Shown piece after piece: positions 54,825 to 64,000 of a stretch of 64,000 nt of DNA. How positions within the stretch are numbered: position 1 is the stretch's first letter; each line of letters opens with the position of its first letter. A program made the position numbers and the translations under genes. The stretch comes from Rhizophagus irregularis (taxonomy: Eukaryota > Glomeromycota > Glomeromycetes > Glomerales > Glomeraceae): the NCBI RefSeq assembly GCF_026210795.1, contig NC_089438.1, positions 4,113,501-4,177,500 of the forward strand. The letters are read 5' to 3'. The notes under the pieces were generated by a model. It saw only the letters and a list, made by a program, of their open reading frames with translations, was not told the origin of the DNA and did not search any database.

Positions 54825-57224
54825 TCAACCATATGGGCAAGATATTGTGGTTCTGTTGTTTGTTGAAAATAACTTGTGTCCATTCTTCCACATAATTACG
54901 AGACTATGATATAAAACAGCGCTCCGAATGTGTTCTTTAGTTATTTCCTTTAGTGTTCTACATTTCCGCAGGATGTCCTTCATGTGCTTCGCACCAGCTT
55001 GAAGTGCCAGGTATTTTAGTGTAATATGTGAGATTATTATTTCCCAGAACACATAGAAATCTATTTTCGTAACCCATTCTTCGGATACATTAAAGGATCG
55101 TGATAATGGAGCTTTTTGATTCGCTCCCTGAACAAACTCTTGATTTGAGAATGGAACAGATGATAATATTTTGCTCTTCGAGCAGTCTCCGACTGAGACT
55201 ATAGCTGTTTTACAAGCACCTCGAAACCAATTAATATATTTCCTTCGGGAACTGCTTCTTCTAGCAGAAGAGTGATTCACCGTTGAAGAACAAAATCTTA
55301 TACAATGCGGAGGCAGAATATTCAGACATTTCGAACGGGTACATCTACTATACTTAATCCGAAAATTAGTGGGAATGTTGTTAGTAACAGAACGTCCCCA
55401 ACTACTACTCTTGTCCTTTGAATAAAACAGTAATAGAATCTCTAGCTTACGGGTTTTTTCATTGTTAACGCATATCGTATGTAGGAGTATTGTATGTCTG
55501 AAAGGTGTCTGTTTAGTGATGATGCCAAAAATGTCTTGACGCTTCTCAAGTGTTGGTTGAAAGAAATCGGAAGAACATCGAAGAGATGTAGTGTTTTGAC
55601 ATTGTTGATGACTAGAACTGCCATCCTTAACAAAATTTTCAATTCGTCTTATTTGCTCTGCTATAACTAAAGAACATAATAGAAATTTTATCAACGGGTA
55701 GATGTTATGATCTTGTAGATGAACCACATGTCCTGAAGGAATATCCTTAATGTATTCTTTTTCCATAGTCGGTGCGTTGGTATGTACATCTGAAAACTCT
55801 TCTTTATTAACTTCTGTTCTTAACAGAGTCGCCATATCATATATAATATCCTGTGAACATGTGTCAGGTAGATCAACGGAATTAATACTATCACACATAT
55901 TACTATTAAATGTCTGGAGGGCAGTGCTTTGCACCTTTGGTAGTCCCTTTAGGACTAGTGTATCTGTACTGTTTTGAATTGTTATTAATGGGCTATGTTC
56001 AGCAAATTGCGATTCTGCATAAATAATGTCAGTAATAGCCCAGCACATGTCCCAAATAGATACACAGTATCCCTTGGATATCATAGTGTCACACTCAACA
56101 AGTTGTGTTTCGGTGTTGGATAAGTTAACCGGAGTAATATTCGCTTCTATCCCGTGAACATTATCGTTAACTGATGTATCAGTTTTGTCGGAAATTGGCA
56201 TGTCGTGTCCAATACTTCGTGTTTCAATGATAGATGAGATAACATCTTCTTCAGTTTCGGGAATGCTATCCTCGTTAAAGTTGTCCCTATCAATCTCATT
56301 TGTAACAGTGTTTTCGTGGTTGTCCTTTTCTAGAGAGTTAACAATCTCCGGAATATTTTCATCAATCGCATCCTTAGAATAGACGAAGCTAACAGAGCAA
56401 TCATTACCATTCGCAACAGAGTCGCTGTGGGTAAATTGGTGGGGAAGGACATGTTGTTGCATAACAGCGAGTTGTGGATCATCAACCTCATCAGCTTGGA
56501 TAGGTTCATTTGTTTTTTCGGAAATGTTATTACAATAGTTCTCACTAGTTGTTTGTGAAACGCTATCAACCTTTAAGTCCGGAAAATGGTTAACAAATAG
56601 TCCATTCCGGGGAATATCAGTAGCAGTCCCTAAGTAACGGCTATATGATGAAATTTTTTTGTTTCTAGCGTCATCTGGAAATGTAGAGTCAAGGATACGG
56701 ATATACTGAGTAGGAGGGCTACAAGGGAGAAACAAGTACTGTCGAATCTTTTTTGGTACACGTAAGGCCAAGTTATCAAGAAAAATAGATGCTTCTTGGT
56801 ATCCGGAAAAAGAAAATGAAGGAGCTAGTATATGAAAAGAGTAAATCCAGAATCCGTGAGAAGAAAGACCACATTCATCCATAACTACCAAGTCCTTTGG
56901 TGAAATAGGGACATTTTTCGTGTTGTGATAACTAGTATGGAAAACCTCTAGCATGCTAGTAATAACAGACTCAATAGTACCAACTATCTTTTTTTTAGGC
57001 ATTTTAGAACGAGAAGAAATCCCTACGTGTACCATGGGAGTCTGGGGCGTATCCTCAAACACTACTTCAGAGAAACACCGTAAGTGTGGAGGGGTATTAT
57101 CACTAAAATCCCAGAACTCATCAAAAGAATCAAATACCCTATAGCCATCGGCAGTATGGTCCTGAACAACAAGTTTGGTAGACAAATCATCGGCTAAATA
57201 TGTTTCGTACTTATTATAATCCAT
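54825..57224 (-). CDS. Protein with a decayed primase-polymerase (AEP)-like domain, paralogue 2
   Basis: 799 residues. The N-terminal 220 residues parallel the protein at 47849-49312: STKLVVQDHTADGYRVFDSF, FSEVVFEDTPQTPMVHVG (D-x-D position is V-H-V-G), SFHILAPSFSF, and QYIRILDSTFPDDARNKK. This looks like a primase fold with the metal ligands lost. A long acidic Ser/Thr/Asn-rich middle, a hydrophobic stretch (IYPLIKFLLCSLVIAEQI, ~510-527) and a Cys/Ser/Arg-rich C-terminus follow. Palindromic element A lies inside the frame at 55172-55197, so part of the C-terminus is insertion-derived or read by chance. An earlier original stop is possible. Function is unknown. Confidence 0.62.
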   Translation of the reverse strand: MDYNKYETYLADDLSTKLVVQDHTADGYRVFDSFDEFWDFSDNTPPHLRCFSEVVFEDTPQTPMVHVGISSRSKMPKKKIVGTIESVITSMLEVFHTSYHNTKNVPISPKDLVVMDECGLSSHGFWIYSFHILAPSFSFSGYQEASIFLDNLALRVPKKIRQYLFLPCSPPTQYIRILDSTFPDDARNKKISSYSRYLGTATDIPRNGLFVNHFPDLKVDSVSQTTSENYCNNISEKTNEPIQADEVDDPQLAVMQQHVLPHQFTHSDSVANGNDCSVSFVYSKDAIDENIPEIVNSLEKDNHENTVTNEIDRDNFNEDSIPETEEDVISSIIETRSIGHDMPISDKTDTSVNDNVHGIEANITPVNLSNTETQLVECDTMISKGYCVSIWDMCWAITDIIYAESQFAEHSPLITIQNSTDTLVLKGLPKVQSTALQTFNSNMCDSINSVDLPDTCSQDIIYDMATLLRTEVNKEEFSDVHTNAPTMEKEYIKDIPSGHVVHLQDHNIYPLIKFLLCSLVIAEQIRRIENFVKDGSSSHQQCQNTTSLRCSSDFFQPTLEKRQDIFGIITKQTPFRHTILLHTICVNNEKTRKLEILLLFYSKDKSSSWGRSVTNNIPTNFRIKYSRCTRSKCLNILPPHCIRFCSSTVNHSSARRSSSRRKYINWFRGACKTAIVSVGDCSKSKILSSVPFSNQEFVQGANQKAPLSRSFNVSEEWVTKIDFYVFWEIIISHITLKYLALQAGAKHMKDILRKCRTLKEITKEHIRSAVLYHSLVIMWKNGHKLFSTNNRTTISCPYG
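55172..55197. repeat. Palindromic element A inside a reading frame
   Basis: TGCTCTTCGAGCAGTCTCCG then ACTGA. It lies within the long minus-strand frame 54825-57224 without breaking it. Confidence 0.75.
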
Positions 57225-57744
57225 TTTTATAAAATACGAATTAGTTCAAATAGTATAACGAGGTAGCCAAAAAAGAGACAAATGTCCAATTAATAGTACC
57301 AAAACGAGATATCCAAAAAGAGACAAATGTCTAAATAGAATTTCGGAGTAATGGATGGTAATGAGGCGGCAAGTAACTGGTATCTCGTTGAAATGATTGC
57401 GTCCAAATATGTCTTTCTACTGTTTAAAGGAAGTAGGAGAATATAAGTAGCGACACAATAACATTTCCAAAGGAATGACGTCTGCAACGAAAGTCGATGA
57501 ATAAATAAACTTACTATATTAGTATGCTCTCTGTAATCGTTTAGCGATCAATAAAAAAACCATACGTTCGAATTAATATTTGACCGCTGTTCCCTCTATT
57601 ATCGATCACGCATACATGTTTCGATCACCGAAAAATATCTGAAAGTGCTAAAAGCATATCCAATGGAATACCCTCCAGGTATTCTGTTATTGATCAATGT
57701 CATACTTCATAGCCAAATAACAGAATCCACAGATATCATTTCGC
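57225..57744. other. Intergenic spacer
   Basis: No supported gene. A short direct repeat of AAAAAGAGACAAATGTC (57268 and 57314 areas) is the only structure noted. Confidence 0.5.
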
Positions 57745-58030
57745 TTCACGAGTTCATGGGTTCTGCATTAGCATTAATATTTGTCCACTGTTTTTACATT
57801 CGAACATGCTTTAATTGAACATGCATGTCCACTATTTTTTTAATCGAGCACGCCTGTCCTTCCTTTGTTATCGAACCATTATTTTTGTTGTCAATTTCTA
57901 ACTTGCAATACTATATATAGTGTCAATAAAGGATAGACATCAGCCTTTGAAGTATTATTTATTGTTTCCTCTTTGGAGAATATGTTGCCCAGCAATAGCA
58001 GTGCCAGAAAAATACAAACGGATTTGTCAA
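57745..58030. repeat. Direct repeat flanking the serine-peptidase gene, left copy
   Basis: Contains GGGTTCTGCATTAGCA, AATATTTGTCCACTGTTT, GCATGTCCACTATTTT, CACGCCTGTCCTTCCTTT, GTGTCAATAAAGGATAGACA and ATGTTGCCCAGCAA in that order. The same phrases occur in the same order at 60857-61255 on the other side of the peptidase gene. Confidence 0.75.
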
Positions 58031-58128
58031 CTACATTTTAACAATTTGTACTTTTAGAGTTTCAAACTAACCTTTCTTTCATAAACTCAAACAGGATATC
58101 ACTAATATATGAAGGTCGTCTAAATATA

Positions 58129-58417
58129 AGCCCTGTTCATTTCTAGATCAGACCGGATTGACCGCAAATTTGTACTCCAAAATAATTGGTTACTGATGCG
58201 GTCAGCGGTCAGTCAAGCCGATTTACAAAAATTGGTGTTTTTCCCTGATCGATTTTATAATAAACATAATAAACAACAACTACGTGTTTTTGCCCTATAA
58301 GCTATTATGGATATATAACCAATCCGATCAATCAAAAATTGTGCTCAATTGTAACTATGATCTGATTGGTTATACATTTTTCGGTCAATCCGATACGATC
58401 TAGAAATGAACAGGGCT
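58129..58417. mobile_element. MITE, 289 bp
   Basis: AGCCCTGTTCATTTCTAGAT plus CAGACCGGATTGACCG at the left is inverted at the right (CGGTCAATCCGATACGATCT then AGAAATGAACAGGGCT), ~36-bp terminal repeats with few mismatches. ATATA flanks both ends (58124-58128 and 58418-58422). No coding capacity. The superfamily is not certain from a 5-bp AT-only duplication. Confidence 0.82.
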
Positions 58418-58424
58418 ATATATT

Positions 58425-58496
58425 TGTAACGAACGATTTTTTTTTTGTTAAATTTAATTGGCTAATTAAGGATGATCATCACGTGAAAATTTAACA
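58425..58496. repeat. Inverted repeat flanking the serine-peptidase gene, left arm
   Basis: GAACGATTTTTTTTTTGTTA then AATTTAATTGGCTAATTAAG and GATGATCATCACGTGAAAATT. The reverse complement, with small differences, is at 61505-61575. The arms enclose the complete peptidase gene. Confidence 0.75.
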
Positions 58497-58604
58497 TGTG
58501 AATTTGTGTTACATCATCGTGTTACATCATAATTGGTCGACTACCATTTAATACCAAGATGCAATATTTTTTTAATATTATCTGATACTTCTTTAGCAAA
58601 ATTC

Positions 58605-60418
58605 ATGATGTCAAGAAAGAAAACGGCTTTGTCTATACGGTAAGTGATAAAAAAATGAATGCAAAAAATAAAAGAAATCAAAATAATTAATTACGAGTTA
58701 TTAGAAAATATGAATGTTCCAGTTTCACAATGACGCTATTGCAGCAGTTGACACGATGTTTGACTAATCCCTTTCTGTTTCAGATCATACCAGAATAATG
58801 CTATTAATAAAGATTCAACTGAAGGACATACGACAATCAAATATCTCCTTTCTGAGGAGATCAAGAAAATTCCGGGATGGAGTCCAAATAAATATCCTGG
58901 GAAAAATCTAAATAAAAATGTATATGCATATGTGAAAAGGCGCCACAAATACATAGTCAACACAAATTTTTTGGAAAAGGGCGAAGAAATAACTGCGAAG
59001 AAAACCATTAGAGAGTATCTCTATCAATATCTAAAGACCAGTGATTCAAACTTCAAACCTACAACAGACAAAGCCGAAATGACGTATGTTTGCATTAGTA
59101 AAATTCCCAAATTATTAACCTTGTAAATGATTTGTCTATTATTTTCTGGCAGGGCTGACGAACTAAGTGAAGAACTTGGTGCACTTTTAGCGATTGCCGA
59201 CAGTGAAGTTGACAATTCAATACTTTCTAATTTTACAAAAGCCAGAAACGATCCAAACATTATTGGTATGTTATGGCTAATTTAAGCATTACATATTATA
59301 AAAAAATTCATTAAAAATAATATAAAATGTTAATAGCACCAATAGTTGGTAATCGTAAGGTCTCTCCCGTTTGTGATGATAATACTTTTATAAAAATGGC
59401 TAAAGTGGGACGAGACCTTCGTAAAGAATTTGGAAAAAAGGTTCCATTGTCCGTTACATACCCTGGAATTGTTGATGGAAAAGAATACATTATCGCTTCG
59501 GTAAATTTGACAGAAGGGACGCCAGTTCATAACATTCCAGCAGAGTATAAAGGTTTTCCTTTGTTGGTCGATTACGGGGCTTTTAAACCATCATGCGATA
59601 ACCGCCAATTTCAGAAGACTTTCAAGCCTGGAATCAGTATAGGTGACGCCGAAATTGATAATGCTTGCACATTATGTGCATTATTTAGGGTAAAAAATCA
59701 AGATAAAGATGAATATCTTCTTACTGTAAAGCACGGAGTCGGTGATGTTGATGACTCAGTAATTCAGCCAGGAAAGGTAGATAATGTATGCAGTTAATGG
59801 AAATTATGAATCGTGATACCACTAAGCCAACCTTGTTACTTTTTAGGGCACTCTTGATGATCATTGTGCTCGTGTTAAATATTCGGACTTGAATATTGAT
59901 GATTCAGAAATGCTCGTAGATTACGCCTTTTGTATGGTTGACGAGTATTGCGATTCAATTTCTAACAAAGCGTGTGGAACTGAAGTGGTTATTAACAGTG
60001 TAGAGTCTATTTTGGATCATGAAAGTGAAGATCAATTTATATATGTCTATAAGGTCGGCAGAGAGTCAGGACATACCAAAGGACGAATGATCCCTGTTTT
60101 AGAACCTGTGGTCATAACTGAATTGTTTGAAAAAGCTAAAAGAGCTAATGGTTTGTTGGTTTACGGTATTGATGGTAAATTTGGTAAGTCATTATTTATT
60201 AAATTCCTTTTCTGACATTTTTTTAATAAAATTATTTTCTGTGTACAGGGGATCATGGAGATTCAGGTGCCCCAGTCTACGATGAAACTGGTGCCTTGTG
60301 GGGAATTTACGAGGCTACCCATGAAAAATACAGTGACATATCTATTGTCATCCCTATTGGCACTATCTTAGAAAGTGTTTACATAAAGGAACAACTGGAA
60401 TTTAAGCTTATTAAATAA
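58605..60418 (+). CDS. Trypsin-fold serine peptidase-like protein, six exons
   Basis: Exons at 58605-58639, 58784-59083, 59153-59265, 59337-59776, 59847-60183 and 60249-60418 give 464 residues with consistent GT-AG phases. The N-terminal ~150 residues are charged and helical, without a signal peptide or recognised domain. The C-terminal half looks like a chymotrypsin-type domain: LLTVKHGVGD (His), LVDYAFCMVD (candidate Asp) and FGDHGDSGAPVYDETGALWGIYE (Ser in GDSG), in the right order. Lack of a signal peptide argues for an intracellular or unconventionally secreted protein. Such domains also occur as C-terminal effector modules in Crinkler-like proteins, but I see no LFLAK or similar header, so that is only a possibility. 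The gene is enclosed by direct and inverted repeats. Confidence 0.82.
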
Positions 60419-60856
60419 TGATGTTAGAGGATTTATTCATAATAACCAATTATAGGTGAGAGTCGGATGTTTTACTTTGGCATGGTAATGTATAGTATGG
60501 AAACTAAATGTTTATCCCAATCTGATAATAGTCATTATAATTACATCCACCGGAAGATTATCGTTAAATTGTGTATCAACAAACCGAAGTACTTGTGATT
60601 TTTTATAAGAAATGATCAATATTAATTGGGTAGCATCAAAGGATGATAATTTGCTGTTTGCATTCTAAATAATTTTGTTCACTACATAAGCACATGTAAT
60701 AATAATAATAATATATGTAATACTAGATAATTAATGTAATAAATTTGTACAATAATGCTTTTATTGCGATCAAAGAAACTTTAAGAAACTATTATTTTTT
60801 ATACAATTTTTCATTTGCGATATGTTTCTTGTGAATCTGTAATCAAGTATCATTTC
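60419..60856. other. Intergenic spacer after the peptidase gene
   Basis: AT-rich, with a short AAT microsatellite near 60696-60715. Nothing else supported. Confidence 0.5.
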
Positions 60857-61255
60857 ACTTCATGTGTCCCGTCACTCCCGTGGGTTCTGCATCAGAAATA
60901 ATATTTGTCCACTTTAGCCTCTTTAATCGAATACTGCATGTCCACTATTTTCTTTTTGATCAAACACGCCTGTCTTCCTTTTCAACTACTAAATAACTAT
61001 ATCTGTTATCGAACCACTATTTGTATTAACAAGTGCCTATTTCTAACTCACAATTTACTTCGTAGGCGGGGCCTAGTAGCATTCCATCTCTCGGTTGTTG
61101 TAAATAGTAGTTTGAAACAAGTGTCAATAAAGAATGGACACCTGAATAAGTGACGGCATTCCCTCGAAATATTTTTTATTGTGGCTCCTTTGGGGGGATG
61201 TTGCCTAACAACTAGCTGTTCCATAGTAGTTCAGGAAAATATCAAACAGAATTGT
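60857..61255. repeat. Direct repeat flanking the serine-peptidase gene, right copy
   Basis: Same ordered phrases as 57745-58030. It carries an extra ~60-bp segment that includes palindromic element C (61056-61079) between CTAACTCACAATT and GTGTCAATAAAG, where the left copy has only a short TGCAATACTATATATA stretch. Confidence 0.75.
61056..61079. repeat. Palindromic element C, short variant
   Basis: TACTTCGTAGGCGGGGCCTA then GTAG: outer arms and one inner stem only. It is absent at the equivalent place in the left direct repeat, which makes it an insertion relative to that copy. Confidence 0.65.
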
Positions 61256-61504
61256 CAAACAATAACGAGAGCAAGTTATGGCAAAAATGCTACGAAATGG
61301 CAGAACATAGAACTTTTGCTTCTTCTACAAATAATGATCATAAACCTAAACAAGTTTTTGCTTCTTATCGCCCCTTGGGTTTGATAACTATTTTATAGAG
61401 ACTGATTGAAGTGAAATATAAAAGAGAATTTTAGGTGCGTTAAAATATTGTAAGAATCTAACAACTCTCCTTCATAAACTCCCACTAAACGTTACACATT
61501 TATT

Positions 61505-61575
61505 GGTTTAATTTCACGTGATGATCTCTTAATTAGCCAATTAAATTTTTACAAAATCGTTCACAAACTTTATTA
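61505..61575. repeat. Inverted repeat flanking the serine-peptidase gene, right arm
   Basis: TTTCACGTGATGATCTCTTA then ATTAGCCAATTAAATTTTTA and CAAAATCGTTC, the reverse complement of 58425-58496 with small differences. Confidence 0.75.
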
Positions 61576-61683
61576 CACTTGACATATTCGGCAAGGCATT
61601 AGTGAAATCTGGTAACAAAAATTACCCTAATAATATGGATCACGAGATTATATTTTTATTGGTAGGTCTGCACATTGTGTACA

Positions 61684-61716
61684 ACGAGACTGTGACCCGA
61701 GGGTCACAGTTGAGTT
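61684..61716. repeat. GTGACCC/GGGTCAC palindrome, copy 4
   Basis: CGAGACTGTGACCCGAGGGT then CACAGTTGAGTTA, the most symmetric copy of this motif in the window. Confidence 0.6.
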
Positions 61717-62076
61717 ACATTCTTTTTGTGGCCTGGTAACACACGTCATATTTTTCTGAAGAATCTATGGGTGGCGGATAATCTCCGGAAAATCTGAAGA
61801 TAGTTCTATTGTTAATCACTTCAATCTGTATACTAAAAGAAATGTTAACGAGAAAATAAGATACACAAATAGCATGGGCTTTCGTATACAAGGATCAAGA
61901 ATCAAGAATTGAGAATACAATCTCGAACGCTTTATTGTAATAACATTCTATCCATAAATTCTCTGTTAATGTTTTTTTCGTAGTTATACAACAAATGAAA
62001 ACGTATATACTATCTATATTATGATAACGCAGGTGGTCACACTATACACATCTGATAAAAAATATTATAGATCATG

Positions 62077-62106
62077 TGCTCTTCGAGCAGTCTTCGACTG
62101 ATTATA
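62077..62106. repeat. Palindromic element A, uninterrupted copy
   Basis: TGCTCTTCGAGCAGTCTTCG then ACTGATTATA. It serves as the reference for the interrupted copy at 46219-46303. Confidence 0.75.
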
Positions 62107-62174
62107 ATGTCTACGCAGAAATCTGGTTGGGCATATTAGTCCTTCCTATCCCATATACAATACTAGAGAACCGA

Positions 62175-63977
62175 TTATGTGCCAATTCCTAGATCCCCAA
62201 AATTAGTTGGCAAATTCTCATCGTCCCTTCTTTTAATTTCATCTTGAAATACTTTTAGTATTTTTTCGTATGATATATCATGTTTTATCCTCCCGGCGGT
62301 AAACATCATTTTGTGTAACTTTCTCATGAAATGATGGAAACTCTTAAAATAGGGCGAGAAAGTATCCATAACATAATCAAATTGTTGCATCATCCCAAGC
62401 TTCATAAAGCCAATGTTTTCTGGAAGACCAGTAGCCCATGCGATCAAATTTTTTCTTTCACACCCTTTATCACGTGGTGTACCACAAGGTCCTTCAAATT
62501 CACAACAGATCCAACATAATACGTAGAAGAAAGATTCTAGGTCATGTTGAAAACCATGAGCTGACTGTTGCAGAAGAATATCAATTGCCATAAAGGGTAA
62601 TGTTCCTGTTCGATGCCCTTGTACTTTATTCTTTTCTTGACACGAGCCAGTATCAATCGCATAATCCAAATCGATAATAAATCCCCGTCCATCATCTCCT
62701 ATCAAAATGTTGTACAGTGAGATATCCCTGTGAAGAATTCTAGCTATTTGATACAAATTACGATGTCCTTTGATGGCATCACGAAAAGCAACTAGTAGTT
62801 CCAAATGGTCATTAAAATAGTAAATAGGTTTCCCATACGTAGATGTTACCAGTCTAGTATGGATTCGATATTCTGGCTTTTTTAACGGAATGTTGTTAAC
62901 ATTGACAGCAGACGAAGTTGAACCTATCGAACAACTCTGAAGAGGCTCGTGAATCTCACAATCTGGATTCCCTGCGGGATTGTTGGCGTGAAATTCAGAA
63001 TCCACTCTACCGTTGTCATCAAGAGACAGAAAAAGCTTCTTTCTAATACATTCAAACGTGTCATCAACTATTTTGCTCCCTTGAGACTGTTGGTAAACAG
63101 CGGGATCAGATATTGGAAAGATAGTAACATCTTCGTGGTAGTAGTACTTCGTAACTCGAGAATTCACAGTATCTTTTAATGCAATCGTTGCTTTCTTAAG
63201 AAGGTCGCCTTCTGTATAATCCCGTAAGGTGGAACGCCAGGAGTCTTTTATAATATACGCTTTGTCCATTAGTTCTTTACCATCCTCGTCCAGACGATGT
63301 GCTTTCCAACAGACAGTAGCACGGCCGCATATGACAGCCCGATGAAATATTTTTTTAACTAATACAAATCGTTCGATTTTACTTTCTGCTGTGATACCAC
63401 TTTGTCCCTCCGATACTGAATGCATATCTTTTTTAAAATCCATACGACCAATACTAAAAGGGTAGACTAGGACAGAGGGGTCATAGCCAAGCTGAGAATC
63501 TTCCATAGTCGCAAACTCAGTGATAACTCAAATAAACATTTTCAGATCTTTATGTATGCTAAAAGCATGGGAGCCAATGCCTCCTGAACGATCAAAAAGC
63601 CAAATACGGATTGATGCCCCGTATATCGTAAACCCAAAAACAAACCTTCTAGTTGGTTGATTGCCAAAAATTTCACGAACATATCCCGCCAGTTCTAGAT
63701 CCGTGTTTACGTTGTCATTTTTGTCTGTACGCTTTATTTCACCCACAACGTGAATATCGCTCCAATGTACTACAGGTTCCCCTTCTCTTCGTTGGACATT
63801 GCTACAATCGACTAAAACGATATCTGGTTTACGAGCCACTGCGCATATTCGATTTTGTATCGGACAGCAGTTAGCGTGAACTACCGCAGTCCTTGCAAAT
63901 TTACCAGAAGTTCTATTACACTGCTGAATCACATAGTTTACCAAGACGAGGACAGGTTGATAAAACTGGGTTTCCAA
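62175..63977 (-). pseudogene. FunK1-type fungal protein kinase with an in-frame TGA, partial at the window edge
   Basis: One minus-strand frame runs from beyond the right edge to the stop at 62175, interrupted by a single TGA at 63528-63530. The N-terminal part (KPDIVLVD, DIHVVGEIKRTDKN, then YVREIFGNQPTRRFVFGFTI) is the region preceding the kinase in FunK1 proteins and looks nuclease-fold-like. The kinase part has KAYIIKDSW (Lys), RILHRDISLYNILIGDDGRG (catalytic loop), FIIDLDYA (DFG equivalent DLD), HRTGTLPFMAIDIL and HDLESFFYVLCWIC, the FunK1 signature. CGA-to-TGA would explain the stop, which falls between the two parts in conserved-looking sequence. The upstream start lies outside the window or near 63977. 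Without readthrough the product would lack its kinase domain. Confidence 0.88.
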
Positions 63978-64000
63978 TGATCCATCTTTAGGCCATCCTA

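Noticed and set aside
1-64000. tRNA, rRNA or other RNA genes
   Set aside because: No stretch with recognisable tRNA A/B boxes and cloverleaf pairing or rRNA sequence was found by eye. A covariance-model scan would be needed to exclude them.

Overview
The window looks like nuclear DNA of a fungus, most likely an arbuscular mycorrhizal one (Glomeromycotina, Rhizophagus-like). This is inferred from very AT-rich intergenic DNA, short GT-AG introns, and gene types that are expanded in those genomes: Sel1-repeat proteins, TKL kinases, RING proteins, FunK1 kinases, Uma2-type nucleases and large GTPases. No database was searched.

Left part (1-20.4 kb). A tandem array of roughly 655-670 bp units (1-2657 and 15127-17384) is split by a 12,463-bp mobile element (2664-15126). 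The element has ~390-bp terminal inverted repeats and a perfect 6-bp target duplication (ACTCCC), as Polinton/Maverick elements do. It encodes a protein-primed type family-B DNA polymerase and a retroviral-type integrase, the two Polinton hallmarks. No Polinton capsid, ATPase or adenovirus-type protease was recognised. Instead it carries a Gag-like protein with a zinc knuckle and a retropepsin, with no reverse transcriptase. It also carries two F-box proteins, a two-repeat possibly TBP-like protein and an acidic Cys-tailed protein. A shared ~25-bp A-rich motif lies just upstream of four of these genes. The polymerase and integrase have in-frame stops, and a 397-bp hAT-type MITE sits inside the integrase. 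A ~2.2-kb satellite of paired hairpins interrupts a later array unit.

Middle part (20.4-44.6 kb). Long gene-poor stretches separate a Sel1-repeat protein (25.4-26.6 kb), a 1,203-residue stonustoxin-like/GTPase fusion (30.6-34.2 kb), a RING protein (35.1-36.1 kb), a five-exon TKL kinase (38.0-39.2 kb), a ~1-kb non-autonomous DNA transposon (40.7-41.7 kb), a coiled-coil/zinc-finger gene with an in-frame stop, and a five-exon Uma2-type nuclease-fold gene (43.7-44.6 kb).

Right part (44.6-64 kb). Two paralogous proteins show a decayed primase-polymerase-like domain (47.8-49.3 and 54.8-57.2 kb). A five-exon helix-turn-helix-like gene (51.9-53.1 kb) and a six-exon trypsin-fold serine peptidase gene (58.6-60.4 kb) follow. 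A FunK1 kinase gene with an in-frame TGA runs off the right edge. Short palindromic elements of four sequence types are scattered through this part, and one is nested inside another, which suggests mobile hairpin elements.
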